This document shows positions 35,204-46,430 of a DNA stretch of 64,000 nt, in pieces. The stretch is from assembly GCA_034440635.1 (NCBI GenBank), contig JAOTON010001680.1:1-64000 (forward strand), read 5' to 3'. Under the pieces are notes generated by a model. It did not search any database. It was not told the origin of the DNA and was given only the letters and a program-made list of their open reading frames with translations. Origin of the DNA: Lepas anatifera (lineage: Eukaryota > Arthropoda > Thecostraca > Lepadidae). The translations under genes and the position numbers were made by a program. Every line of letters starts with the position of its first letter. Positions within the stretch are counted from its first letter, which is position 1.

Positions 35204-35789
35204 TTGACTAACCACACTTTCTGTTTCAGAGATGGAAGAGTTCTCTTTGTTCCGGCAGCGGATCTCCAGCCTGGAGGCGAGGCTTGCGCATCCTGCAGGG
35301 GCTGTCAGGAGCTCACTCGAAGAGTGGAAGCCCTCGAGCAGCGACGACAGGAGGAGGCGCAGGGAGGTGACGATGGCGCGTGCGAAGATCCAATCGACAC
35401 TCTACTTCGGGAGGCGAACGGGGTCCGAATGGAGGATTTTGAGGAGGGAGCAGCTGTGAAGGAAGTGGACGACCTCGAGCAGTTTCTGGCGGACTTCACA
35501 GACAACGGGATCTCCAACCGAGACGAAGTCCCAGGAAACAGCACTGAGGAAGCACCGGCCAGGCGTCACCTCATATTGGGGACTCCATCGCGAGGGGCTG
35601 TCACTGCCAGTTCCAGAGGGTGATACACTAATGAACCTGGCCGAGGGCGGGAACACCTGGCGACGAGAGGATCGCGTCCTGGAGGAGCATCTGAGGGAGT
35701 GGAGAGAGGAAGCCGCGAGACGTAAAGAAAAACGGGCTCAATATTTATATGGATGGGGGCAACGAGGCGTATGGGAGGCCAGGAGGTAA
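35204..35789 (+). pseudogene. Third ORF of the retrotransposon, function unknown
   Basis: Short overlapping frames that look like one decayed gene. A start at 35232 (MEEFSLFRQRISSLEARL) gives way, after a frame break near 35285, to a long segment in the frame of 35204-35623 (QELTRRVEALEQRRQEE, then acidic sequence). This is followed by a second break near 35625 and 52 codons from ATG 35631 to a TAA at 35787-35789 (LEEHLREWREEAARRK). The product would be about 190 residues, highly charged and probably coiled-coil. It has no signal peptide or membrane segment, so it does not resemble an envelope protein. I do not recognise a family. Its position after pol and behind a good splice acceptor suggests it belongs to the element; it could also be an unrelated host exon. 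Confidence 0.5.
35205..35229 (+). other. Branch point, pyrimidine tract and splice acceptor before ORF3
   Basis: 'gactaac' (branch-point consensus), then a pyrimidine-rich run and CAG ending at 35229, three bases before an ATG at 35232. All three acceptor elements are present at normal spacing. Confidence 0.5.
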
Positions 35790-37099
35790 TCCGGACGGCT
35801 TGTCGGAGGAGACGGTTAACGGTGCTCTTGCTCAGTTGAGCTAAACATGTTGAGCTTCAATATTTGAAGCAGGGTATAAAGTATGATTTCCTGTTTCTGT
35901 TTGAAAGATAAATGCCCTCTAAAATTTGAAGAACAGAAATAAGCCAGGTAGAAAGACGAAAAGTTTGTTTCATGGCCCAAAATTTTGTTCTGGAAAATGG
36001 TCTCAAGCATTCCCATAATTGGGAATGGGTGTTCCCATCTATGGGTCAAGCATTCCCATTTATGGCACTGTTACCATTTTTAAGTCACACCAATTACAGT
36101 TTTCTCCCACTGATTGATGACGATAGCCACCCTTTTGGGTAAAGTGTGCCCTTTTGGTTGACAGGATGCAATCTCAGAGGGCTGCCCCCTACTAAAATCC
36201 TAGATCCATCACTTTGCATTGGTACCCCATAAGGGATATAAATGTGCATTCCTGCACAGCACAAAGATGTGAAAAACCATTTCCAATTTGCCAGAAGACT
36301 CCACTGCAAGGACAATGGTCCAATCCAAGTCTGCCAAACATAGAATAAGCTGTGTCTTTTGCACAGATGGATGCACACTGGGTGATCAGGGTGTGTGTGT
36401 ATGTTTTTTAACTGATTGATTATATGCATCCAAGTTTCTGATAATATCTTGTATTTTTGTCACAAGAATGTTGACTCGTTTTGTTTTCTCTAGCATGGAT
36501 GAACTATGGAAGCACTGCCACAGAGGTACAGTAGAAATATCACAGATTGTGTCCACCACAAAAGAACAGGTTGCTGAAATGCAAACTGTTCTTCTCAGTA
36601 CCCAATCCTGGTCCAAATGGGTCATCAGCAACTATTCTGGAAACTTTTTCAGTCCTGATTATTAATGCTAAAATGCATCAATTAAGAGCTTTGGAAATAG
36701 TTATCATGGGAATGATGTCATGCAAAGAAAATAAGGTTATTCCCAAGAGACAGCATTGCTATTGCTTTGAGTAGAACCATGTTCAACAATGGAGCAGAAA
36801 TTGGGCCTCATCTTAGCAATGGTTGATATTTTCCACTGTACTTCTGAGGAAATGTTGCCAATGAATAATGTTTGAATTATTTATTTGAAATGTTACAGGA
36901 ATTTATCTGATTTGTGGCGCCTCAAGGTGAAGAATGACAAGTATTTCATGACGCATGTATGTACATGTAAAAATGTTTTTTTCTCTAGTTAAATGAAACA
37001 TCGGAACTGTTTCTGAGGCTCTTTTTTAAGGTGCTGCAAACCCTTTTATTTGTCTCTAAGATAAGGCCTAACAATTTTTCACATGGATGGACACAAAAT
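35790..37099. other. Intergenic DNA, no gene recognised
   Basis: AT-rich DNA. 36000-36065 has a few 'attcccat' repeats. The plus frame 36468-36665 is preceded by a passable acceptor ('ttttctctag' near 36493) and could be an exon, but nothing supports this further. Confidence 0.4.
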
Positions 37100-37977
37100 A
37101 AAACCATTATTGATGAGAGAACAATAATGGTGAATCAATCATGGTTGTATCTTGCTTGGTATAGAAGTAATGGGCGAAAATTTTAATGCCCAGGGGTGCT
37201 GCCACGGAATTTTTACACGGGAACGGACCCGGGCTGGTGCTGGCCGGGGCAGGGGAATTGTGAGCATATTTGGTACCTGACAGCATTAATGACGATGAAC
37301 CTAAAATTTTGGGGAGATGTCCCCTCTGGTTGGCCAACAGGGGGATGCGTAGGTACCCCGTCCCACAGCTTTCGGCGCCCATTTGATTGCCCTTGTGTAC
37401 GGACAGCGTATCATCTTTGACCTCGATTGACCTCCAAACAGACTTAACCTAAGCTCAGTGGGCACTATCGATACGTATTCATGACTGCGTAGTGCGTATA
37501 AATGACTGATCACTATCCAACATTGGCTTTTAGGTCCGACATATCACGCTGAAAGCGAGCGTTCTTCCTATTATAACTTGAAGCTACGTGATAACATCTC
37601 CAATATTCAGTGTCCTGTTGCGCCCTAGCCTTTGACCTGATATGAAAATGGATGTTGCCTTAGTGAAAGAGCTGGTCGGGCTCTGTCGAATAGCGTTGAG
37701 AAAGTGGTTCCGGCTATTTTGCGTACGGAGATAAGCAAGGTTTTATAGAGCACTGCATTTGATACATTTTGACGTATATGAATTTTTCCCCTCTGGTGAC
37801 CACAGTATTGACCTTACGCAAAAATTCCAGGAGTAACGCCGATTGCATTTCCGGTGACCTTTCGATCGCTTTTTTCGCTTCTTTCTTTGTTTCCGAGATC
37901 GAGGGTGTCATTTTTAACACCCTCCCACCAGGGGGGGTTCATAGGTGATTCATGCTGGTCACCGGGGCTAGGGTTAA
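37100..37977 (+). mobile_element. TTAA-flanked AGGTCA-rich element, family I, 5'-truncated copy
   Basis: Aligns with the right half of 14847-16056 ('tggttgtatcttg', 'tttgacctgatatgaaaatg', '...ccgagatcgaggg') and ends with the same terminus 'caccggggctaggGTTAA' (TTAA 37974-37977). The left half is absent. It is interrupted by the element at 37191-37382. Confidence 0.8.
37191..37382 (+). mobile_element. ~190-bp MITE with CAGGGGCGC-type ends, copy 1
   Basis: Starts CAGGGGTGCTGCC and ends CGGCGCCCAT, forming imperfect terminal inverted repeats, nested inside the TTAA element. Imperfect 8-bp flanks (ttaatgcc / tgattgcc) and the CA-G-G-G start fit the hAT superfamily. A second copy is at 55457-55640, and a fragment in the other orientation is near 59847. 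Confidence 0.65.
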
Positions 37978-38945
37978 GGGCCAGCATGTATAGTTTTGTT
38001 GCTTTCAGATCATAACTTTGACTTTAATACTGAATTATAATCTCATGAAATCACTTAGGTAATGACTTGATTCTGGCTTAGGTCATCGATATCGAGAAAC
38101 TCGATCTATATTTTATATGTTTTTTATATCTATATTTTATTGGAACCATCCCCCTTGCACTCGCCAGTGCTTCCCTATAGCCATATTTATACCACTTTTA
38201 AGACCGATTTTGTAATACATGTAGCATTAGGTTCGGCGACCATCGAAGAAGCTTGGATTTTAGTCGGTGACCACAAGCTCACTTTTTAGACCCCTGTCCC
38301 GGAAACCCCTGGAAAGTTCGATGGCACCCCCTGAAATGTCGTTTTCCCCGAGATGCAGGTATCGGGGTCTACTGATAGGTTTTAGCGCCTACTTGATAGG
38401 TTTTTCCGGCCAAAAGTGGCGTCCCTGGTGTAGATAGCGCCCACCAGGAAGTTTCCCTTCCACTTCGCCCCCGATAGGCAATCCTGGATCCGCGTATGGG
38501 AAGCGACATTTCAGGGAGTGTCATCGACCTTGAGAGGCGTGTTTTTACAATTTCAGAGGGCGCCGATGGTCGATTGGGGGTTGGGGGGAGGGGGATGGGG
38601 GGAGAAGGGTGGGGGGCACCTAGCCTAATTATTCCCTGGATCCACCCATGGTCAAAAAACAGAAACATAATACTCTTATTGTAAACTCGGACTTTTACGG
38701 TACTCTAATTACTTGTGATGCATTATGGGTAGTATTGGGTACTTTTTTACCAGACCATAAATAAACAGAAACGGCCGCGCCGATCGCCGGCGTTGCCGTG
38801 GTGTGGACGCAGGGGTGACGCGTGGTGATTTGCTACAACGATGCGTGGAGAAACGGCATGTTTGTATAGGTAACTTGGTGTTTCATTGATATCTATGCAG
38901 ATGGAATGTCGACATATGTCTCTTACCTAGCTGCATGCAAAATTT
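37978..38945. other. Intergenic DNA with inverted transposon-terminus pair
   Basis: 38308-38347 and 38499-38535 are inverted, imperfect copies ('cccctgaaatgtcg' and 'cgacatttcaggg') around a ~150-bp centre containing 'cctggatccgcgtatg'. These are remnants of the same type of DNA-transposon end that resembles the minisatellite monomer. The remainder shows nothing recognisable. Confidence 0.5.
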
Positions 38946-39805
38946 CATTTCCCTCCAATGACTCTAACCACCCTAAACCCCGGTGTGAAACAAAAATGAA
39001 CTGATAAAATTACCACTTTGAAATGTATTTTACGGCTTATAGCGCGGAAGCCGTAAGAGATAAGTGGGGGGTATGAGTGAGAAAAATGAAGGCAACGAAG
39101 TTTTCTATCCAGCCGTGTTAAGTTCAATACCGTAGATATCATGGTCTGGAAACCAGGGGGCTGAGAATAAAATTTTTAAAAACTTAAATTTTATTTTTGC
39201 TCATAAAATAAAAAGTTTCAGTCTGAAAGTTTTTATCTCTAAATATATAATAAAGGAGGCTATTCTCTTTTATTATCTGAAATGGGAACTAATTTTTATC
39301 AGTTACATCGGAAGATATAAGGGTTTGAATGATATTTTGGGAAATGCAGACCTTAACGGAATGGGCCAAAAAAGACCCTTAAATTTCCGTTTTTGTTTTG
39401 TTTCTGTGTTTGTGCAGTACTGCACAAACCGGCCTTTACGTTGATATTTGACTCAGAACCTGAACTGCTGTAGCTTCAGATATTTCGAGCCTGTATGCCA
39501 AACTTAGGGTGCAAAGTTTAAAAGCTAATTTAGAGCCCTAAATTTAAAGCTTTTTCTTTCCAACTTTTTGTGTCAACTACAAATTTGTCTGATGTAAAAG
39601 GGTGTAAGTTTAAAGAATGTAGATGAATTAGCAAAAAATAGAAAAATAAAAGTTAAAAATCACATAATACAAAATTCTGGGCAAAATTTTGAAAATTTTG
39701 AAAATTGACAACCGTGGTGCTTATTCATTTGGAAGTGCCTTCTATCCACAAAAGTTTTAGGTCTCTGATACCAGCGCTCAGAACAGACAACAACAACAAC
39801 AACAG
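38946..39805 (+). repeat. Left-arm module L2, copy 3
   Basis: Near-identical to 10550-11415 with small deletions. Its left edge, after 'aatttcat', is a breakpoint against unrelated sequence. Confidence 0.85.
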
Positions 39806-39871
39806 ACCTCGGCCTGCGGCCTCGGCAGGTGGCGCTCCGGCGCAGGAGAAGCCGGTGACAATGTACGTTAG
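39806..39871 (+). repeat. 66-bp hub sequence, copy e (L2-hub-R1)
   Basis: Joins left arm L2 to right arm R1. It is preceded by an expanded 'caa' run and has a single-base change (gtggcgctcc) inside the hub. Confidence 0.85.
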
Positions 39872-40930
39872 GCAAGCAGTTCGATTGACAGGCGAGTGTT
39901 TTCAGCAGTATGATACATATAGTAACGCGATGTTGGGACTTGAGGTCTAATGTTCTCATTCTGACTACATTCAGTCCCATGTGTAAGTCCATGTTTTCCT
40001 AAATAACATGTCTCTGCACACTGCGCCACGTTTGTCGTCTGTTCATGTCATCACATAAATAATCACACGTATAAAGTTTGGTTTGTTAAGTAAAGACTGG
40101 CTATGCCCAGAAGAAAGGAGATACAATATAAAATATTATGGGTTTGCCGACCATATTTCACCTACACCTGGAGATCTTCGCAAAATTCAGCCTATTTGTT
40201 GCCGAGTTAGCTTCGGTTATCCTAAGTCCCAGTCCGCATGCGCAGTAAAGTCTGCAGTGAATGAGAGCGAAGATACCGTTATAATTGACTGAAGCATGTT
40301 GGTATGTCGTTTGTTTGTCTCCTGAACTAAACTATCCCTTATAGCCTAATATTCCTTAGAATTCATACTGAGCATGCGCAGCACAATGCAATGTCATAAT
40401 TCCGTGAATTGGGATTAGCAGATAGTATTCTGCTATTACTCTCAAATTTTTAGCCCAATCGGTCTATTGGCTCCCGAGATAGCCTCCCTGACCATAACTT
40501 CTAATGCGCATGCGCACTTACCTTTGTAGTAAGCAAGGGTGTCAAAACTTTCATACTAAATTTAAGCATGTTCGCTCTCCTCTGTCCATGTCCTCTTCTG
40601 AAATATCCTCACCTTTAAGGCTTATCTTTAAGATTTCTACGGCGCATGCGCAGGGCAGTGCAGCTTCACTATGACATTATTTGCGGTTTTCTTTCCGTGT
40701 CATTTTCTTGTTCACAAATCTTCAAAAAAATCGACCCGTAGGTTGCCGGGATAGCCTCTGTTACCATTAGTTCCACTGCGCATGCGCAGTGACCTTTCAT
40801 TGACCTGAAGACCGGATTCAAAATCTGCATGACCGATTTCCTCTCATTAATATTGTTCGACAATATGGAATAGAGTGCAACGAGATTTATATATTATTTA
40901 CATGTCTAAATACGATAGCGGATACAAGGG
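39872..40930 (+). repeat. Right arm R1 plus palindrome-cluster module, copy 4
   Basis: Near-identical to 3542-4600. Palindromes are at 40505-40516 and 40777-40788; the middle one (40641-40652) has lost its first T. Confidence 0.85.
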
Positions 40931-41283
40931 GCGAGGCTAGTGGGCTTAAGTCCCCCCCCATGTGAAAATGCCTAGAGCTATAGCATGAGCAAAGGATGTT
41001 TGGAGGCAATGGCAGAGAGGCTGGAGCTAAAAGGTGAATTCAGGGTAGCGGGGGGATAGGAGGCATGTGCACCCCCCCTTTGGTCGATCCTCAGCACCCC
41101 CTGAAATGGCCACGGCGCCCCTCAAACATTCGATGGCACCCCTGAAATGTCACTTCCCATCCTTTCCGCCTAAGATTCAAAAATTGGCGCCCATCGGAAG
41201 GATTTTACGTGTCAAAAGTTGCGCTCTACGCTCCGGATTACACCCCTTGCCCTGCGGACGGTGCCTCCTCTATCGGTAATCCT
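40931..41283. repeat. Transposon-terminus-like block, copy 2
   Basis: Duplicate of 4601-4957, again running into the first minisatellite monomer. Confidence 0.7.
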
Positions 41284-42030
41284 TGATCCGCCTATGCTCA
41301 AGCTCCTTAGCCCCACCACCGAACTGATATCCTGGATCCGCTAATGCTCCAACTCCTGAGGCCCATCCCCGTACTGATGTCCTGGATCCGCCTATGCTCG
41401 AGCTCCTCAGCCCCACCCCCTTACTGATGTCCTGGATCCGCCTATGCTCGAACTCCGTAGCCCCACCTTCGTACTGTCCTGGATCCGCCTATGCTCGAGC
41501 TCCCTAGCCCCACCTCCGTGCTGATGTCCTGGATTCGCCTATGCTCGATCTCCTTAGCCCACCCCCGTACTGATGTCCTGGGTCCGCCTATGCTCGAGCT
41601 CCTTAACCCCACCCCCGAACTGATGTCCTGGATCCGCCTATGCTGGAGCTCCTTAGCCCCACACCCTACTGATGTCCTGGATCCGCCTATGCTCGAGCTC
41701 CTTAGTCCCACCCCCGTATTGATGTCCTGGATCCGCTTATGCTCGAGCTCCTTAGCCCCACCTCCGTGCTGATGTCCTGGATTCGCCTATGACGATCTCC
41801 TTAGCCCACCCCGTACTGATGTCCTGGGTCCGCCTATGCTCGAGCTCCTTAACCCCACCCCGAACTGATGTCCTGGATCCGCCTATGCTCGAGCTCCTTA
41901 GCCCCACCCCGTACTGATGTCCTGGATCCGCCTATGCTCGAGCTCACTAGCCCCACCCAGGTACTGATGTCTTGGATCCGCCTATGCTCGAGCTCCTTAG
42001 CCCCACCCCCATACTAATGGCCTGGATCCG
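41284..42030 (+). repeat. 50-bp minisatellite array 4 (~15 units)
   Basis: Same family as array 1 and homologous at both ends, but with about three more units. A block of five units (about 41500-41650) is partly repeated near 41755-41880. Confidence 0.95.
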
Positions 42031-42790
42031 CCACTGCTTATTAAGTTTATTTAAGCAGGGAGTGCAAGGAGTCACGTGTCATGGTATCACCACAAAGAGG
42101 TTTATTCGGCTGGGAAAGAAATGGTGTGCAACGGTGGATCCTTTGGCCAGTGCTACCTATGGTTAGAGGATGCATTAACTAGTGGGTAGATAGATAGACA
42201 GATGATAAACTTTTATTGGACGGAAACAATATGACAGGCATAACAAATAGATTGACGCAAAAGCCCGAAGGCTTAAGTGGTGGGGCCTCTCTTATCTCTC
42301 TCATAAAACACATCACTTTTACCGGACCTATCACACACATACACAGTAAGATTTGGACACACATAAAGAAACAGAACACAACAAACCAAACAAGCAAACC
42401 AGTTCCTTACCACCATTTTGTTTTTTATTCGTCGCAAGTCGCCGCAGCGAGCGGGACCCTACCGCACGGCCGCCACCCGGCCATCCGACTGATATGAATA
42501 TCTAATAGACAACGCGCCCGCCGCACGAGTAGAGGAGCCGAAACGAGACAGACTACCCTGCCACCACCGGGCATTCGCGCTGGTCTATAGCATGCGTAGA
42601 TAGCTATGGTATCTGTCTCGCATAGCAGCTACCAGTGCGCCGCCCGCAGCCACGCTACGGCCGAACGGCGGGGTGAGGTTTCGAGCGGAAAACTTACTAG
42701 CATTGTGTATTACATTTAATTAAAGGTACACTGTTGTTGCTATGATATGCAGCCTGTTGCGATGGCAAGATATGTCTTTGGACTAGCTTT
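42031..42790. repeat. Block M, copy 3
   Basis: Third copy of the block following the minisatellite, very close to 5569-6330. Confidence 0.8.
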
Positions 42791-43278
42791 TTGCCGAATT
42801 TCATCCACTTCCATCTATATTAACCATTCGAAATCCTGGTGTGAAGCAAAAATGAACCGATAAAATTACCACTTTGAAATGTATTTTACGGCTGATAGCG
42901 CGGAAGCCGTAAGAGATAAGTGGGGGGTATGAGTGAGAAAAATGACGGCAACGAAGTTTTATATTCAGCCGTGTTAAGTTTAATACCGTAGCTATCATGG
43001 TCTGGAAACCAGGGGGCTGAGAATAAAAATTTTAAAAACTTATATTTTATTTTTGCCTCTAAAATAAAAAGTTTCAGTCTCAAAGTTTTTATCTCTAAAT
43101 ATATAATAAACGAGGCTATTCTCTTTTATTATCTGAAATGGGAACTAATTTTTATTAATTAGATCGGAAGATATAGGGGTTTGACTGATATTTTGGGAAA
43201 TGCAGACCTTCGCAGAATGGGCCAAAAAGGACCCTTAAATTTCCGTTTTTGTTTTGTTTCTGTGTTTGTGCAGTACTG
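42791..43278 (+). repeat. Left-arm module L2, truncated copy 4
   Basis: Matches L2 until 'tgcagtactgc' at 43270-43279 and then switches to a TTAA-family element. The break falls inside the 12-bp palindrome tgcagtactgca. Confidence 0.85.
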
Positions 43279-44091
43279 CCCCCCCTCGGGTTTTTTGGAG
43301 ATAGTAGAAAAACGGCGGCGCGTGGCGCCGTCGTACTTGGTATACCTTTTCCCTCATCATTTTTACAACTTCTGTGAAAATTTCAAGGTTAGGTCATCTC
43401 AGGTCAGGTCACCAGTACAGGTCAAGTGACCCGACCTCAAAAAAAGTTTAAGATAGCATAAGTCGGAGCAGGGTGAACTTATCCGATTGAAACTCATATC
43501 ACATAATGGCCCCACCGAGTTCTCTAAAATATGTTCCGGTATTTGTGATATCGATGACCTAAGGTCAGGTACGAGGCATGACCTATCCGTTGGAAATATA
43601 TGGGAAAAATGGTTTTTACGGAATAACTCAGTAATGGATGGTGATAGAGCATTTATTTTAGCTGCATTAGACTCGCCTCGGCTTTGCAGTTCTAATGATA
43701 TGCATTTTATATAATTTGACCCTGACCTGACCTGAGGTCAGGTCAAATCCTTGATTTGACCTAGCAAGGTCACATTATATATCATTCGATTCGGCTTGCT
43801 AAGAGGATTCATATAGTTCAAGTCGTTCTGCTCTATCTTTACTTGTTCAGATGTAATGGCCGAAAAACTGAATTTACATGTTATCCCTATGACGGGCATG
43901 TTTTGACCTTTTGTGACCTTAAATGTGACCTGACGAACAAATAGTTTAAATGTTTTCGATGGAGAAGTGGATGGGCAGCCCAACACCGTTTACTGTTTTT
44001 CGCTACCTACCGTGGTTCTCGAGATCTTAGGGGGGGCGGGTACCCCCGTCAATGCGAAGGTGGCTCAGACCCCCGTCAATGCGCGTGTTAA
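43279..44091 (+). mobile_element. TTAA-flanked AGGTCA-rich element, family II, left end lost
   Basis: Homologous, in reverse orientation, to 61710-62562. Contains the GC hairpin CGGCGC/GCGCCG at 43316-43330 and, at 43723-43745, a perfect inverted repeat of two AGGTCA-type half-sites per arm around one G. The right end is 'gtcaatgcgcgtgTTAA' (44088-44091). The left terminus is missing at the junction with arm L2. Confidence 0.8.
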
Positions 44092-46430
44092 TAATTCAGC
44101 AGAAAATGATACTGAAAAAACCCAGTATGAAACGTGGCTTGCTTATGATGCAAGCTGACTTCAGTTAGAACCAGCATCACCTTATAAAAACAATGGGCAT
44201 TCTAGATAGAGGTAGGTATGCACATTGCAGCTATAAGAATCGGGATGAAGTAAGCCCATTTATATAAGACATTTCATCCATCATTGCACTTTTATCAATC
44301 ATGATGTGCTGACACGAGTCTCATAATTGGGTTTCAATAATGTTTATGAATAGAGGAGTTAGCAGTGACAAGTTTTCAGCTAAAACATCAGAATATCATG
44401 GGAGAATGGCTGGTATTCCAAACGAAAAATCCTTCACATTTTCCCTCGAGTGATACATGTGAGCATTTTCTTTTAGTTTAGCCACTAGACAGCTTGGAAG
44501 ATAGTTAAAAGATTGTTCTGCTTGGGTCAACCCGGTCTGCAAAGTAGGTAAGCCAACAGGCCAACAAGGCCAATCAGCCATATATAATTATCAATACACC
44601 AGTCATAAAGAACCACCAGTTTTCCACAGGTTCGCACCAAACATGGAATAAAAAGATTGCACCAATCTCCACCAAAAAGTAAATCTGACGCAAAAAACAG
44701 CTCCAGTCCATCCACATCACCATGCGGGCTTGAACACTGTTTCTGTTTGTTTTGTTGTATTTTACGGGCTTGCGCTTAGTAGGTATCTGAAGAGCCGTAC
44801 TTGTCTACATTAGAGCACTCATTTATGGAAATATCTTTCACAAAAATTTACCAGAATAGTAAGGTTATTTCAGTGAAAGTATTTCAATACTCTTGAAAAT
44901 ATATTTTAAAAATTTCAAAAATTAAAAAAATAAGCACAAAGTGTGCGGTGCATGTGTTTTGTTCCTGAGAATAGGCCTCTTTTTGCACTTGTTTCATATA
45001 TGACGCTTTTCTGGCTTTGAAAATCTTCTTGAGCTGCTCGAGGCCATGCAATTTGGCGTATCCACTCTATTGCCTTGGGCGTAACTAAAGTTCATAATTT
45101 TGATATTCTGTTTTTGTGTTCTGTGTTTCTGTACGTTTTTAGTGTGGTGGGAGGGAAGTTTAAAGTAAAGGTATCTTGGGAGGGATGTGCTGTTATGTTC
45201 AAAGCATATAATAGAAGTTTTATTTCATAGAGGCCAGGGAAGTATCTCCCCAAGAAAAATGCAACACATAATGTCAAGTATGTTCATGTTTTGGTGCAAT
45301 TTCAAAGTTTCCTCCTAAGGCTGACTGCTCTGACCAGTATCTCCCCACAACTGATTAATATATGTTTTAAAGTACTGCGATCAAAAACATGTTTTCTTTG
45401 TCCCTATTCCCTTGCTTATACTAGCCTTTTCTGAGTGGATTCTGCATCTTTTGGGCAATGAAAGAGCAAGATGAAGCTGTGGAAGGGTCAAACTTATCAA
45501 CATTTGCTTTTGCAGAGGCGCAGCCAGAGCTTTGGTATGGAGGAGCACACCAACTTGGAGGGGCACGCTGGGAAAAAAGGACACTTTTTAACGTAACCTA
45601 AAAACTTACTATATCTTTGTTTATATCATTTTTGGGCATCTTTGGTTCAATAAAAATGCAAATAAATCATTGACGGAGAAGGAAAATTCGATTGAAACCG
45701 AAAAAAGGAAAAAATGTCACCAAAATATCATGGAAGTAACCAAAACACGACTGTTTTGGATATATTTAAGGGCAAATCAGCCAACTCATGCAAGTACTTA
45801 ACATCAAAGAAATCAGCGGAGCATGTGATATCAGCTACCATGTGCAATTTAAGGCATATTGGAGTCGAAAATTCATTTGTTATGCGCACTGGTTTTGTGA
45901 CCGGTGAGCCCTGGCTGAACGCGAATTAAGTTCCTTGCATCCCACAATCGCCGTGGGACGAGGAGTGGCATAGTGTCTTTGGAAGAACACAATTTTTGCT
46001 GCTGGAATGATTTGGGAGATACCTTTCGAACGCGTTTATCAAGTTCGGTATTCTCAAAGATCGGTCCCAGTTAAGAGTAAAGAAAAGGAGAACAGGCTGG
46101 TGGTTTGGATGGGGATGGTGTAACAGGGTTGAAAATAGTGAAAACTAGTTCTTCATTTAAATTAATTAGTAGAAATCCTGGTTTAGGAGACTGAGCTCTG
46201 AGCTTAGGGCCACATGCCTTTTATCATCCCTTCCCAGAATCCACCAAAATAATAAGCAATTTATATAACCAGGGGTGCCTAGACATCACACGCCCTTTTA
46301 GAGATTCTTCATTCCTCGTTAGCTCCGTTTTACAAGGGGAGTTTCCATTCTGTTCTTATTCCCCATCTATTCAAGACCAGCTCTAGGTCCCCCAAGTGTG
46401 CATCAGAGGCCTCCAGAGCAGCTTCCCCAT
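44092..46430. other. Intergenic DNA, no gene recognised
   Basis: Mostly single-copy AT-rich DNA. A transposon-like fragment ('gcagaggcgcagccagagc') lies near 45510-45565. The frame 45714-45929 (71 codons) has no recognised motif. Confidence 0.45.

Larger units (their letters stand above)
28529..35789 (+). mobile_element. Decayed Ty3/Gypsy-type LTR retrotransposon with a third ORF
   Basis: Order: 5' LTR, primer-binding site, ~1.2-kb leader, gag with four CCHC knuckles, then protease, reverse transcriptase, RNase H and integrase, followed by a third frame. The PR-RT-RH-IN order is that of Ty3/Gypsy. Every catalytic signature can be found, but at least seven frameshifts and two internal TGA codons break the reading frame, so this copy is inactive. 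No second copy of the 5' LTR was found downstream; the 3' end is missing or replaced. Confidence 0.9.

Noticed and set aside
35028..35240. Possible 3' LTR starting TGATACAACC after the polypurine tract
   Set aside because: No similarity to 28529-28738 or to any sequence left of gag, so it cannot be the partner LTR of this element as bounded here.
35204..35789. ORF3 as a retroviral-type envelope gene
   Set aside because: Highly charged, no signal peptide, cleavage site or transmembrane segment.
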